This document shows, piece after piece, positions 1 to 7,845 of a stretch of DNA of 64,000 bases. The DNA lies in contig JAHHHR010000044.1 in the NCBI GenBank assembly GCA_019359245.1, positions 1 to 64,000 of the forward strand. The letters run 5' to 3'. This DNA is from Nostoc desertorum CM1-VF14 (GTDB lineage Bacteria; Cyanobacteriota; Cyanobacteriia; Cyanobacteriales; Nostocaceae). The notes under the pieces are model-generated. The model was not told the origin of the DNA. It ran no database searches and worked only from the letters and a program-made list of their open reading frames with translations. Numbering within the stretch: position 1 is the stretch's first letter; every line of letters starts with the position of its first letter. The position numbers and the translations under genes are program-made.

Positions 1-54
1 ATTTTTTCTGTCATTCTTTTACTGTAGTCAAGGCGTTATTTGAGCTAGCCATTA

Positions 55-699
55 ATGGTCAAAATTTTGACTTTCCTAAGCTCAATGAGTATGGTATTTT
101 CTCATAAATCATTTAGGATTGCTATATCTGAAAATCAAACGCAATTATCTGGCTTAAAAAGCCTAATAGGAAAAATACCAAAAAAAAGCTTTGATTACAC
201 CAGATGCTTGCAAGATATACAAACACACCACACAACAATTACTACTAATATTACTAATTACGCAACTTGTTTAGATAAGATTCAAACTATTGATAGCGGA
301 AATAGCCCCCAATCCTGGCAAGATTTTATTAATAAAGACTCTAAGAAATGGCAAGAACAAATACAAACAGATATTAACTATCTGACTCCAGGTCAAGAAT
401 TGTTTGGAGAATTAGTTGATACTATCCGAGGTATAGTAGAAACAGAACAAACTGAGCGCGATCGCTCTTTAAACAATACTATCCAAGTACTAGGCATCGG
501 CTTTGGTGGCGGTGCAATTATCTCCAGCGTAATCGTCCAACACATCGACAAAATCAACCAACCCCTAACGCCAATATCTCCCAACAACCCACCCCATCCG
601 TTTTACGCATCTTTGCTTTTGAGTATTTTTGCTACACTGTTATTTATTGCCTTGGGTTGGTGTTGGATAAATAAAGACCAAGGAAGAAAGAATAAATAA
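55..699 (+). CDS. Hypothetical membrane protein, possibly the 3' part of a broken larger gene
   Basis: I do not recognise a family. The 214-residue product has a soluble N-terminal half, then a Gly-rich hydrophobic stretch near residues 145-160 (IGFGGGAIISSVIV) and a second hydrophobic segment near 185-205, followed by a basic C-terminus. This two-helix, basic-tail ending is typical of the C-terminus of an inner-membrane protein. In-frame stops at 25-27 and 46-48 precede the ATG at 55, so the frame does not continue off the window edge. No clear Shine-Dalgarno sequence precedes this ATG, so it may be a fragment of a longer gene interrupted upstream. It ends 24 bases before the ABC ATPase gene, which suggests co-transcription. 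Confidence 0.5.
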   Translation: MVKILTFLSSMSMVFSHKSFRIAISENQTQLSGLKSLIGKIPKKSFDYTRCLQDIQTHHTTITTNITNYATCLDKIQTIDSGNSPQSWQDFINKDSKKWQEQIQTDINYLTPGQELFGELVDTIRGIVETEQTERDRSLNNTIQVLGIGFGGGAIISSVIVQHIDKINQPLTPISPNNPPHPFYASLLLSIFATLLFIALGWCWINKDQGRKNK

Positions 700-723
700 C
701 TAATAACTTATAACTAAATCCTT

Positions 724-1488
724 ATGGCAAACACTATTTCAATTACCGATTCTCTAGTTCCCAATCCCATCCCTAAATCAACAATTATTCGTTTAGAAAA
801 TATATTTAAAGTCTATGGCAGTGGTGAAACTGAAGTCAAAGCACTCGATGATGTCAACTTGACTATCCACAAAGGCGAATATTGTTCAATTATGGGGCCT
901 TCTGGTTCAGGCAAATCTACAGCCATGAATATTATCGGCTGTCTAGATCGCCCCACAGACGGACATTATTACTTAGATAATATTGATGTAGCGCAAATGG
1001 ATGATAAATCCTTGGCACACATCCGCAACAAAAAGCTGGGGTTTGTCTTTCAACAATTTCATTTATTGCCCCAACTAACAGCATTAGAAAATGTGATGCT
1101 ACCAATGTTGTATGCTGGTGTGAATTCAAAAGAAAGAAGCGATCGCGCCACCGAAGCATTGACGCGAGTAGGTTTAGCAAATCGCCTCAACAACAAACCA
1201 ACTCAACTATCTGGTGGACAACAACAAAGAGTAGCGATCGCACGAGCCATTGTCAATCGTCCCGTGGTACTCTTAGCCGATGAACCCACCGGCGCACTTG
1301 ATTCACGCACAACCCAAGAAGTATTGGATATTTTTGGCGAACTCAATAATAGTGGAATTACCGTAGTCATGGTAACTCATGAACCAGAAGTTGCTCGTCA
1401 AACCCAGCGCATTGTTTGGTTCCGTGATGGCCAAGTAGTACACTCCGATCTGACACCATCTGACTTGAGTCAATTGGCTGTCTCATAA
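724..1488 (+). CDS. ABC transporter ATP-binding protein, MacB/LolD type
   Basis: ATPase subunit of an ABC exporter of the MacB/LolD/DevA class; it would hydrolyse ATP at the inner membrane to drive export or lipoprotein/glycolipid release. Visible motifs are Walker A GPSGSGKST, the Q-loop VFQQFHLLP, the signature LSGGQQQR, Walker B VVLLADEP and the switch His in VMVTHEP. The family hallmark GALDS follows Walker B. At 254 residues it is a complete stand-alone nucleotide-binding domain with a short N-terminal extension of about 20 residues. No permease or membrane-fusion gene is visible beside it: the upstream neighbour is an unknown two-helix protein. A strong terminator follows directly. The substrate cannot be told from the sequence. 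Confidence 0.93.
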   Translation: MANTISITDSLVPNPIPKSTIIRLENIFKVYGSGETEVKALDDVNLTIHKGEYCSIMGPSGSGKSTAMNIIGCLDRPTDGHYYLDNIDVAQMDDKSLAHIRNKKLGFVFQQFHLLPQLTALENVMLPMLYAGVNSKERSDRATEALTRVGLANRLNNKPTQLSGGQQQRVAIARAIVNRPVVLLADEPTGALDSRTTQEVLDIFGELNNSGITVVMVTHEPEVARQTQRIVWFRDGQVVHSDLTPSDLSQLAVS

Positions 1489-1495
1489 ATTATTT

Positions 1496-1544
1496 AAAGT
1501 CCGCATTACCCTTAGCGTTCCCGCAAGCTAGGCGGACTTTTTTT
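1496..1544 (+). terminator. Rho-independent terminator after the ABC ATPase gene
   Basis: The arms aaagtccgc (1496-1504) and gcggacttt (1532-1540) form a perfect 9-bp stem that runs into a T tract. The loop of about 27 bases contains a sequence (gttcccgcaagcta) like the short palindromic repeats scattered in Nostoc genomes. Confidence 0.75.
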
Positions 1545-1570
1545 GTGTTGTGTAACCAAGCCAGGGCGGA

Positions 1571-2101
1571 TTACAAACTTGGCGTTTTTCCAGTTTCTGC
1601 TTGCGTCTCAATCGGCTTAACATCGGTGTAACCCACTTCACCAGCTATTGTTCGGAACACCGAAATTTGCTCGTCAAAATCTAGTCCTTCAATCTGAGAA
1701 ATCAGATCATTAATTGCCTTAGTTGGCTCGTAGCTAGCTGGTAAATCAACTACCGTATCGCCCATAGCTACCGCCCAAGCATACCAAACTAAAAGCTGGT
1801 TATTTTCTTTTATCGCCCCATAAGCACGGGAATATTCTGTGTCTTTGCGGTTAACAATATCCCGCATAATATCTAGTTGTTGCTCATCTGATAACTCAAA
1901 ATAATCTCTTAGCAGAAGTGGTGCTAACTCTGGTTCGGCCGCAGCAGGAACAGCTGGTGTGATAGAATCACCCATTTTTTTATAAACTAAATAGAACCAG
2001 GCTAATTTTGCATCGGTATCTAAATTGTTAAACGCATCTACCAAATTTTGGGATTCACTGCTCTGGGCTTGAGAAATAGTTTTATCGTAACTTGCAGCCA
2101 T
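1571..2101 (-). CDS. Helical carotenoid protein (OCP N-terminal domain homologue)
   Basis: The 176 residues match the all-helical N-terminal domain of orange carotenoid protein and lack the C-terminal NTF2-like domain, which defines helical carotenoid proteins (HCPs). Visible family features are the LAWFYLVYKKMG segment near residues 33-44 (Tyr40 would align with OCP Tyr44), the repeat-like helical segment near 66-90, the WYAWAVAMGD segment (aromatic ring-binding region, cf. OCP Trp110) and the C-terminal EGLDFDEQISVFRTIAGEVGY. Known HCPs bind a ketocarotenoid and quench singlet oxygen; some also bind phycobilisomes. Which HCP clade this is cannot be decided here. A usable Shine-Dalgarno (gga) precedes the ATG. 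The divergently transcribed neighbour is a small acidic protein. Confidence 0.9.
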   Translation of the reverse strand: MAASYDKTISQAQSSESQNLVDAFNNLDTDAKLAWFYLVYKKMGDSITPAVPAAAEPELAPLLLRDYFELSDEQQLDIMRDIVNRKDTEYSRAYGAIKENNQLLVWYAWAVAMGDTVVDLPASYEPTKAINDLISQIEGLDFDEQISVFRTIAGEVGYTDVKPIETQAETGKTPSL

Positions 2102-2323
2102 AATTTTATTTCCAAGGGAATTTTACACGCTAAACTAAGGCTTACCAAAGTTTGAGCCTCAGATTCTACTATCAAGAGAATGAATTATATTAATTGCAAA
2201 TTACAGCTTTAATCTATCTTTTAATAGAGGTAAAGTCTCTCCTAAAGGAGCATAGAAAGAGTTAATTACTTTGCTATGCTCTTTCAAGTAAGCAATAAAA
2301 AATTTAACTTAAGGATTTTAATT

Positions 2324-2698
2324 ATGCCTGATGAAGTAAAGCCCAATGTTAATGAAGCTCCCACTCATGATGCTCAATTAGCTGCCGAAAACATAGCTAG
2401 TGGTGAAGAAAAAGCACCCAACGTCGATTTTGATGCTGATTATGCAACTGCACAACAATTCAGCGTTAGTGAAGTTGATCGCACAGGTGAAGGCGCAGCA
2501 GCAGCCGAAGCAGCCACTGCACCTCAATATAAAATCTCTAAACCAGAAGAGACAAAAACTGAAGCGCAGCCAACTGGTAATCCTGATGATTATATGGAGT
2601 TAGCAAAGGAAGTTGGGAATTCTAAGACTGAGGGTGTAACTAATGTCAGTGATGATTTAGTAAAACAAGCTTTAGAAAAGGGTGAACGGAAAAATTAA
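2324..2698 (+). CDS. Small acidic hypothetical protein
   Basis: The 124-residue product is Glu/Asp- and Ala-rich, has no membrane segment and looks disordered. I do not recognise a family. The ATG at 2324 is chosen because an AAGGA ribosome-binding site lies 8 bases upstream (2311-2315), which an in-frame ATG at 2276 lacks. Low hydrophobicity and the PTHDAQLAAENIA and DDYMELAKEVG segments suggest an adaptor or stress-type protein, but function is unknown. It is divergent from the HCP gene, so the two may share a regulatory region at 2102-2323. A terminator follows. Confidence 0.7.
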   Translation: MPDEVKPNVNEAPTHDAQLAAENIASGEEKAPNVDFDADYATAQQFSVSEVDRTGEGAAAAEAATAPQYKISKPEETKTEAQPTGNPDDYMELAKEVGNSKTEGVTNVSDDLVKQALEKGERKN

Positions 2699-2722
2699 GT
2701 TTTCCTAATATCTTGCTATTTT

Positions 2723-2764
2723 GTAGGGTGGGCATTGATATACATGGCCCACCCTACTGTTTTG
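2723..2764 (+). terminator. Hairpin terminator after the small acidic protein gene
   Basis: The arms gtagggtgggc (2723-2733) and gcccaccctac (2747-2757) form a perfect 11-bp stem followed by tgttttg. The same gtagggtgggc palindrome type is a common interspersed repeat in cyanobacteria, so it may be a repeat doing terminator duty. Confidence 0.6.
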
Positions 2765-2816
2765 CCAAATTGTCAATAGTTAAAATTTTCACTATCAACT
2801 TTTGACTATTGATTAA

Positions 2817-3452
2817 TTAATGACGATTCATCACTTCTAGTAGTTCACTAGGTCGCTGAATTAAATAATCTGGATTTTGCTTGGCTAGTACTTCCGGTGA
2901 ATTAAAGCCCCAAGTTACTGCAATCACTTGGATATTTGCTTTCTTTGATGCTTCTATATCTCTGGTTTCATCTCCAACATAAATAACTTCTTGAGGTTGG
3001 AGTTGATTTTGCCTTAATACATTATTGATTATGGTTGTTTTACCAAAAATCGTAATTCCTGAGTAGATGAAATCAAATAGGTGATTTAAATCATTGATTT
3101 TCAGGAATTGTGTCACATTGTCTTTAGAATTAGAAGTGATAATTCCCAGTTTATATCCTTCATTCTGGAGTTCCGTTAATGCTTCTTTAATTCCCGGAAT
3201 TGGCTTTAATTCTGGGATTTTGTTTTTTAATTCTCCTTTAACTTTTTTAACTAAAAAAGGTATCTTAAATAGAGAAACCCCTGAGTACTTAATAATTTCC
3301 CTAGATGTTAAGTTTTTAAGGAAGGATAATTGCTCTGGGCTTATTTGTCTATAACCAAAGTCTACAGCTAGACGATTGGCAATACTTACAAGAGCATCTA
3401 CTGTATCAGCAATAGTGCCATCAAAATCAAAAATAATTACTTTCGGGGTCAT
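2817..3452 (-). CDS. HAD-family phosphatase (phosphoglycolate phosphatase-like)
   Basis: Haloacid dehalogenase superfamily hydrolase, probably acting on a small phosphorylated metabolite. Motif I is FDFDGTIAD near the N-terminus (nucleophile and acid/base Asp), motif II is ITSNSK, and motifs III/IV are in YVGDETRDIEASKKA. The alpha-helical cap lies between motifs I and II, as in Gph/PpaX-like enzymes. The internal ATG at 3452 is preferred to 3473 because AGG stands 7 bases before it. From this start the gene overlaps the 3' end of queG by 26 bases, which suggests translational coupling. The substrate is unknown; phosphoglycolate is only one possibility. Confidence 0.85.
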   Translation of the reverse strand: MTPKVIIFDFDGTIADTVDALVSIANRLAVDFGYRQISPEQLSFLKNLTSREIIKYSGVSLFKIPFLVKKVKGELKNKIPELKPIPGIKEALTELQNEGYKLGIITSNSKDNVTQFLKINDLNHLFDFIYSGITIFGKTTIINNVLRQNQLQPQEVIYVGDETRDIEASKKANIQVIAVTWGFNSPEVLAKQNPDYLIQRPSELLEVMNRH

Positions 3453-4401
3453 GATTTCGCCTGGATGCGTCAAGATTAGCTAGGGCGTTGCGTCGTAACA
3501 TTTCTGGCTTAATCCGCCGCAAGGCAGATGCTGGAAATCGTTTATCCCACTCCTGATCTGAGATTTGGGCTAATTCTAGCAGTTGGGGAGCAATATTCGC
3601 AGGATAAGGCTGAAACTCTTCAATATTAGTTGTTTGGGCAAAACGTTGATTCCAAGGACAAACATCTTGGCAAATATCACAACCAGCAACCCAGCCTTGC
3701 AAATGGGGTGTCACTGTCTCTGGCAATTGCTCTGCCCGATTTTCAATTGTATGATAAGCGATGCAGCGATTAGCATCCACAACAAAAGGCTGAGTAATTG
3801 CACCTGTAGGACAAGCCTGAAGACAACGAGTACAGCTACCGCAGTGTTCCGTATGCGGGCGATCGCTCTCTAATTCCAAATTAGTCAACACTTCTCCCAA
3901 AAATACCCAAGAGCCATATTCTCGTGTAATCACATTACCATTTTTAGCAATCCAACCAATTCCGGCAAGTTGAGCCAACACCTTATCTTGCACCGGGCCA
4001 GTATCTGCATAATAACGAGCTAGTACACCTTCACCAAGTGATTCTAGCCAGATAGCTAGTTGCTTGAGTTTTTTATGCATCACCTTGTGGTAATCCCTTC
4101 CCCAGCCATAACGAGAAATTTTGGCGTATTCCTCACCTTCGGGACGTTGATGTGGGGTGTAGTAATTTAGCGCCACACATATTAGCGATCGCGCCTCTGG
4201 CATAACTAAGCGAATATCCTGGCGTTTTGGGTTAGCCATCCATTCCATATCAGCGTGATAACCCAGTTCAATCCATGCTTGTAACCTCTGTGCTTCTGTG
4301 GCATCTACCCTATCTACACCAGCAATTTTAACTTTGTGAAAGCCCAACTCGCTGGCTTTTTCTTTTACAACATTGCTGCTTATTACGGAATACTGATTCA
4401 T
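3427..4401 (-). CDS. queG: Epoxyqueuosine reductase QueG
   Basis: Catalyses the last step of queuosine synthesis, reducing epoxyqueuosine to queuosine in tRNA with cobalamin and two [4Fe-4S] clusters. The two ferredoxin-type cluster motifs are CGSCTRCLQACPTGAI and, further on, GCDICQDVCPWN, in the family order. The segments ISRYGWGRDYH and YYADTGPVQDK, with its conserved Asp, are also typical. The start at 4401 (MNQYS) is chosen by homology of the following VKEKASELGFHKV segment; an in-frame ATG at 4434 would add 11 atypical residues. Neither start has a strong ribosome-binding site. The HAD phosphatase gene overlaps its 3' end. Confidence 0.93.
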   Translation of the reverse strand: MNQYSVISSNVVKEKASELGFHKVKIAGVDRVDATEAQRLQAWIELGYHADMEWMANPKRQDIRLVMPEARSLICVALNYYTPHQRPEGEEYAKISRYGWGRDYHKVMHKKLKQLAIWLESLGEGVLARYYADTGPVQDKVLAQLAGIGWIAKNGNVITREYGSWVFLGEVLTNLELESDRPHTEHCGSCTRCLQACPTGAITQPFVVDANRCIAYHTIENRAEQLPETVTPHLQGWVAGCDICQDVCPWNQRFAQTTNIEEFQPYPANIAPQLLELAQISDQEWDKRFPASALRRIKPEMLRRNALANLDASRRNHDPESNYF

Positions 4402-4531
4402 TTTTTTATCTGGATTTTGCCTACATAAAGGCATTTTTATTTTACATTAGGTAGTCAATACTTTATAAATATTTGTTGCTTATCAGCTTTTTTGGTATAT
4501 TGACAACTTATTGAGACTTTATATGTAACAT

Positions 4532-4560
4532 CCTCGTACTTCAGCCGGGGGATATAAATG
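4532..4560. repeat. Possible IS200/IS605-type end or remnant hairpin
   Basis: The sequence cctcgtacttcagccggggg forms a short imperfect hairpin (cctcg pairing with cgggg) and resembles the subterminal hairpins of cyanobacterial IS200/IS605 elements. No transposase sequence lies beside it, so at best it is a lone end. Confidence 0.25.
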
Positions 4561-4666
4561 AATAGCTGAATTTATTCAGCATTGCCATAGTGATTTAGTT
4601 ACTCATTAACTGAGTGACGGTAGAATATACCTAATTTCTAATCTTCATAGCTTCAAAAGCCTAACC

Positions 4667-5410
4667 ATGACGATGCATTCCACACTCCAACGTGCATTTA
4701 ATAACCGCCGCGTTCTAAAAGTGATTAGCGGTTTGAATAACTTCGATGTTGCTAGCGTCGCCGCTACCGTTAAAGCTGCTGAATTTGGCGGTGCTACTTT
4801 TGTTGATATTGCCGCCGATCGCGCTTTGGTACAATTAGCTAAAAGTTTGACAAATTTACCGATTTGCGTATCAGCAGTAGAACCAGAGAAATTTGTACAA
4901 GCTGTGGCAGCTGGTGCTGATTTAATTGAAATCGGGAATTTCGATTCCTTTTATGCTCAAGGACGACGCTTTGAGGCTCCAGAAGTGCTAGCGTTACTCA
5001 AGCAAACCCGCGCTCTCTTACCCGAAATCACCCTATCTGTTACCGTTCCCCACATTTTGGAACTAGATCAACAGGTACAGTTAGCAGAAGAACTGGTGAA
5101 AGCTGGAGCAGATATTATCCAAACCGAAGGCGGTACTAGTAGTAATCCAGTTCACCCTGGAACTTTAGGATTAATTGAAAAAGCTGCTCCCACCTTGGCA
5201 GCAGCTTTTGAAATTTCTCGTGTGGTGTCAGTACCAGTATTGTGTGCTTCAGGCATTTCTAGCGTTACCGCACCATTAGCGATCGCTGCTGGTGCTGCTG
5301 GTGTTGGTGTTGGTTCCGCCATCAACCAACTCAATAGCGAAGTAGCAATGATTGCGGCTGTTCGTGGCTTGGTGGAAGCCTTAGCGACTGCAAATGCAGT
5401 AATGAAATGA
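4667..5410 (+). CDS. ycf23: DUF561 / Ycf23 family protein
   Basis: TIM-barrel-like protein of the DUF561 (Ycf23) family found in cyanobacteria and red-algal plastids; its biochemical role is not established. Family features include VISGLNNFD near the N-terminus, AAEFGGATFVDIAAD, AGADLIEIGNFD, KAGADIIQTEGGTSS and the terminal AAGAAGVGVGSAIN, a phosphate-binding-like Gly-rich loop. The 247-residue length fits the family. The ATG at 4667 is followed two codons later by another ATG, so the exact start is uncertain by two residues. A long heptamer repeat tract begins right after the stop codon. Confidence 0.88.
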   Translation: MTMHSTLQRAFNNRRVLKVISGLNNFDVASVAATVKAAEFGGATFVDIAADRALVQLAKSLTNLPICVSAVEPEKFVQAVAAGADLIEIGNFDSFYAQGRRFEAPEVLALLKQTRALLPEITLSVTVPHILELDQQVQLAEELVKAGADIIQTEGGTSSNPVHPGTLGLIEKAAPTLAAAFEISRVVSVPVLCASGISSVTAPLAIAAGAAGVGVGSAINQLNSEVAMIAAVRGLVEALATANAVMK

Positions 5411-5540
5411 GTTAGAAGTTAGGAGTGATGAGTTAGGAGTGATGAGTTAAATGAACTTATTCATTCCTAATTCCTAATTCCTAACTCCTAACTCCTAACT
5501 TCAAACTCCTAACTCCTAACTTCAAACTTCTAACTCATAA
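5411..5540. repeat. STRR-type heptamer repeat tract (TCCTAAC/GTTAGGA)
   Basis: Short tandem repeats of cctaact/gttagga type, first in one orientation (gttaggagtgatga twice) and then many copies in the other. The tract can fold into a long hairpin between two converging genes and so may serve as a terminator for both. It runs into the stop codon of the aminotransferase gene at 5530. Confidence 0.8.
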
Positions 5541-6678
5541 CTTCTTTCAACGCATAAATCACCTGATCTTGCTGCTGTTGTGTCAATTCTGGGTACATAG
5601 GCAAAGATATAACTTCATGGCAAGCTTGCTCTGCTATTGGTAAATCCCCAATTTGATAACCCAGATTTTGATAAACTGGCTGCAAATGTAAAGGGTAGGG
5701 GTAGTAAATCATCGAACTCACACCTTGTTCTTGCAATTGACTACGCACCCAATCTCGATATTTGGCGCTAGAACCATTTCGCCCTTCGCCTGATATGCGA
5801 ATAGTGTATTGATTCCATACCCCAACACCCTCAGGTAATTCTTGGGGCGGAACAATCCCCGGAATTTGGCATAGGAACTGGTAGTAATAGTTGGCGATAT
5901 CTCGTCGGCGATTATTCCAAATATCTAAATAACGTAGCTTAATCTGCAAAATAGCCGCTTGGAGAGCATCCAAGCGGCTATTTACACCGATTTCCTCGTG
6001 TAAATATCGAATTTTACTACCATGATCCCGTAATATTCGCAGTTTAGTGGCGATCGCAGGGTCATTAGTCGTTATTGCCCCGCCATCACCGCAACCACCA
6101 AGATTTTTGGTAGGGTAGAAACTAAAGCAACCAATATGTCCAATACTTCCTACTTTTTTATTAGCCCAACTTGCGCCTGTAGACTGAGCGCAATCTTCAA
6201 TTATTGACAAATTGTGAGATTGAGCGATCGCCATCAATGATGTCATATCCACCGGTAGTCCAAATAGGTGAACCGGGATAATCGCTTTGGTTTTGGGTGT
6301 AATCGCCGCCGCTACTTGCTCCACATCCAAATTAAATGTAGTAGTATCAATGTCAACGAAAACAGGCTTTGCACCGACGGCGCTAATCACTTCAGATGTA
6401 GCAATAAAGGTGAAAGGCGTTGTAATCACTTCATCGCCTGCACCAATTTCCAAGACTCGTAAAGCTAAGTAGAGCGCATCAGTACCAGAATTACAAGCTA
6501 CACATTCAGTAGCAGTATTATAAGCAGCAAACTGTTGCTCAAAACCTTGAACTAAGGGACCACCAATATAGCGGCCGGAAGCCAGAACCTCTAAGACGGC
6601 TGCACTTACTTCTGCTTCGATGGTGGTGTATTGCTGTTTGATATCAAAGGCAGGGATAGGATTTACACTTTGGATCAT
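5530..6678 (-). CDS. DegT/DnrJ/EryC1/StrS family sugar aminotransferase
   Basis: PLP-dependent aminotransferase that typically aminates nucleotide-linked keto-sugars for polysaccharide or glycolipid synthesis. Visible features are IPAFDIKQQY at the N-terminus, ACNSGTDALYLALR (PLP phosphate binding), EDCAQSTGA (the Asp that holds the pyridine nitrogen) and SFYPTKNLGGCGDGG with the Schiff-base lysine. The 382-residue length is normal. The C-terminus reads LPMYPELTQQQQDQVI, typical of the family. The stop codon lies in a heptamer repeat tract, so the last residues may have been altered by repeat growth. The exact sugar substrate is unknown. Confidence 0.93.
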   Translation of the reverse strand: MIQSVNPIPAFDIKQQYTTIEAEVSAAVLEVLASGRYIGGPLVQGFEQQFAAYNTATECVACNSGTDALYLALRVLEIGAGDEVITTPFTFIATSEVISAVGAKPVFVDIDTTTFNLDVEQVAAAITPKTKAIIPVHLFGLPVDMTSLMAIAQSHNLSIIEDCAQSTGASWANKKVGSIGHIGCFSFYPTKNLGGCGDGGAITTNDPAIATKLRILRDHGSKIRYLHEEIGVNSRLDALQAAILQIKLRYLDIWNNRRRDIANYYYQFLCQIPGIVPPQELPEGVGVWNQYTIRISGEGRNGSSAKYRDWVRSQLQEQGVSSMIYYPYPLHLQPVYQNLGYQIGDLPIAEQACHEVISLPMYPELTQQQQDQVIYALKEVMS

Positions 6679-7006
6679 GAGTTTTTATTTTTTTAGAAGA
6701 TACAAAGGATACACTTCGAGAGTCAATTTTTGCTAATTGAATTATTAATCAAATAGGAGCTATTAAAAGACTATCGCCCAAAATACGCATCTATTAGGGT
6801 TTTTACTTAAATTGTGGCGCGAGAAACTACCGCATATTTAATTTACAGATAGTAGGCATACTAGGTGTTTCCCATGTTAAAGTTGTACCATTTTTGAATT
6901 TTGAATTGATAAAGGTAATATATATCAACCAAGATCCAACACATCGGGGCAAAGTTCCTCTTATGTGGGCTGCTTTGAGAGGAAAATACCAGGAGATAGA
7001 GAACCC
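6679..7006. other. Intergenic region without a recognisable gene
   Basis: AT-rich spacer between the divergent aminotransferase and FetB-like genes, so promoters for both must lie here. I see no repeat, RNA or long open frame. Confidence 0.5.
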
Positions 7007-7783
7007 ATGCAGGATTTGATCAAGCTGGATTTGGTAGATTTAGTTATTGCTGTGGGATTGATGGCGATCGCCATTGGTTTATCTGCCTGGGAAAAATTAG
7101 GACTAGAGTTAAACTTAGCCCTTGCTACTGGGAGAACCATCTTACAACTACTTGTATTGGGATACATTTTAGATTTCATCTTGGCTTTAGACAATGCTTG
7201 GGCAGTTTTGGCGTTATTAGCAGTCATGCTGACAATTACGGCGATTGTCGCACGAAATCGCATCAGCCAAAAAATTCCTCATGTGTTGCCTTTGGTGTGG
7301 GGTGCAATTTTAATTAGTACCGTGCTGACAGTGTTATATACCAACTTTTTGATCGTTCAACCAGATAGATGGTATGAGCCACAGTATATAATTCCCTTAG
7401 CAGGGATAGTTCTAGGTAATGCTACCAATGCGGCTGCGATCGCAGGCGAACGTCTTGTCAGTACTATCAATTCCAGCCATATCGAAATAGAAACCCATTT
7501 GAGCTTAGGCGCAACTCCCCAGCAAGCAGTTAGCCAGTATCGCAAAGATGCCATCAGAGCCGGATTGATTCCGACTCTTAATCAAATGATACTTATAGGT
7601 ATGGTCGCAATACCAGGAATTACCACCGGACAGTTACTTGCTGGTGTCCAACCCCTGGATGCTGTATCTTATGAAATTTTGATTATATTTATGGTTGCTT
7701 TCGCTAACTTGTTGACAACACTTTTAATAACAAAAGGATTGTGTCGTCAATTTTTCAATTCCGCAGCGCAGTTAGTTAGGTAA
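7007..7783 (+). CDS. FetB-like (UPF0014) ABC transporter permease
   Basis: Integral membrane protein of the UPF0014/YbbM (FetB) family, known in E. coli as the permease of an iron exporter with the FetA ATPase. The 258-residue product has about seven hydrophobic segments. Family motifs include ALATGRTILQLLVLGYIL, PLAGIVLGNATNAAAIA, ERL, LSLGATPQQAV and GMVAIPGITTGQLLAG. The ATG at 7007 is chosen because AGGAG stands at 6991-6995; an upstream GTG frame at 6965 would cover that site. No ATPase partner lies beside it. Confidence 0.88.
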   Translation: MQDLIKLDLVDLVIAVGLMAIAIGLSAWEKLGLELNLALATGRTILQLLVLGYILDFILALDNAWAVLALLAVMLTITAIVARNRISQKIPHVLPLVWGAILISTVLTVLYTNFLIVQPDRWYEPQYIIPLAGIVLGNATNAAAIAGERLVSTINSSHIEIETHLSLGATPQQAVSQYRKDAIRAGLIPTLNQMILIGMVAIPGITTGQLLAGVQPLDAVSYEILIIFMVAFANLLTTLLITKGLCRQFFNSAAQLVR

Positions 7784-7845
7784 AGTGGTTAATCTGCATC
7801 CAAGAGTATTTCATCATTTGACCTCAAAACTTTTTACCTTTTTAC

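Noticed and set aside
5411..5540. CRISPR array
   Set aside because: Repeats are directly adjacent heptamers without spacers. No CRISPR array or cas gene was seen in the window.
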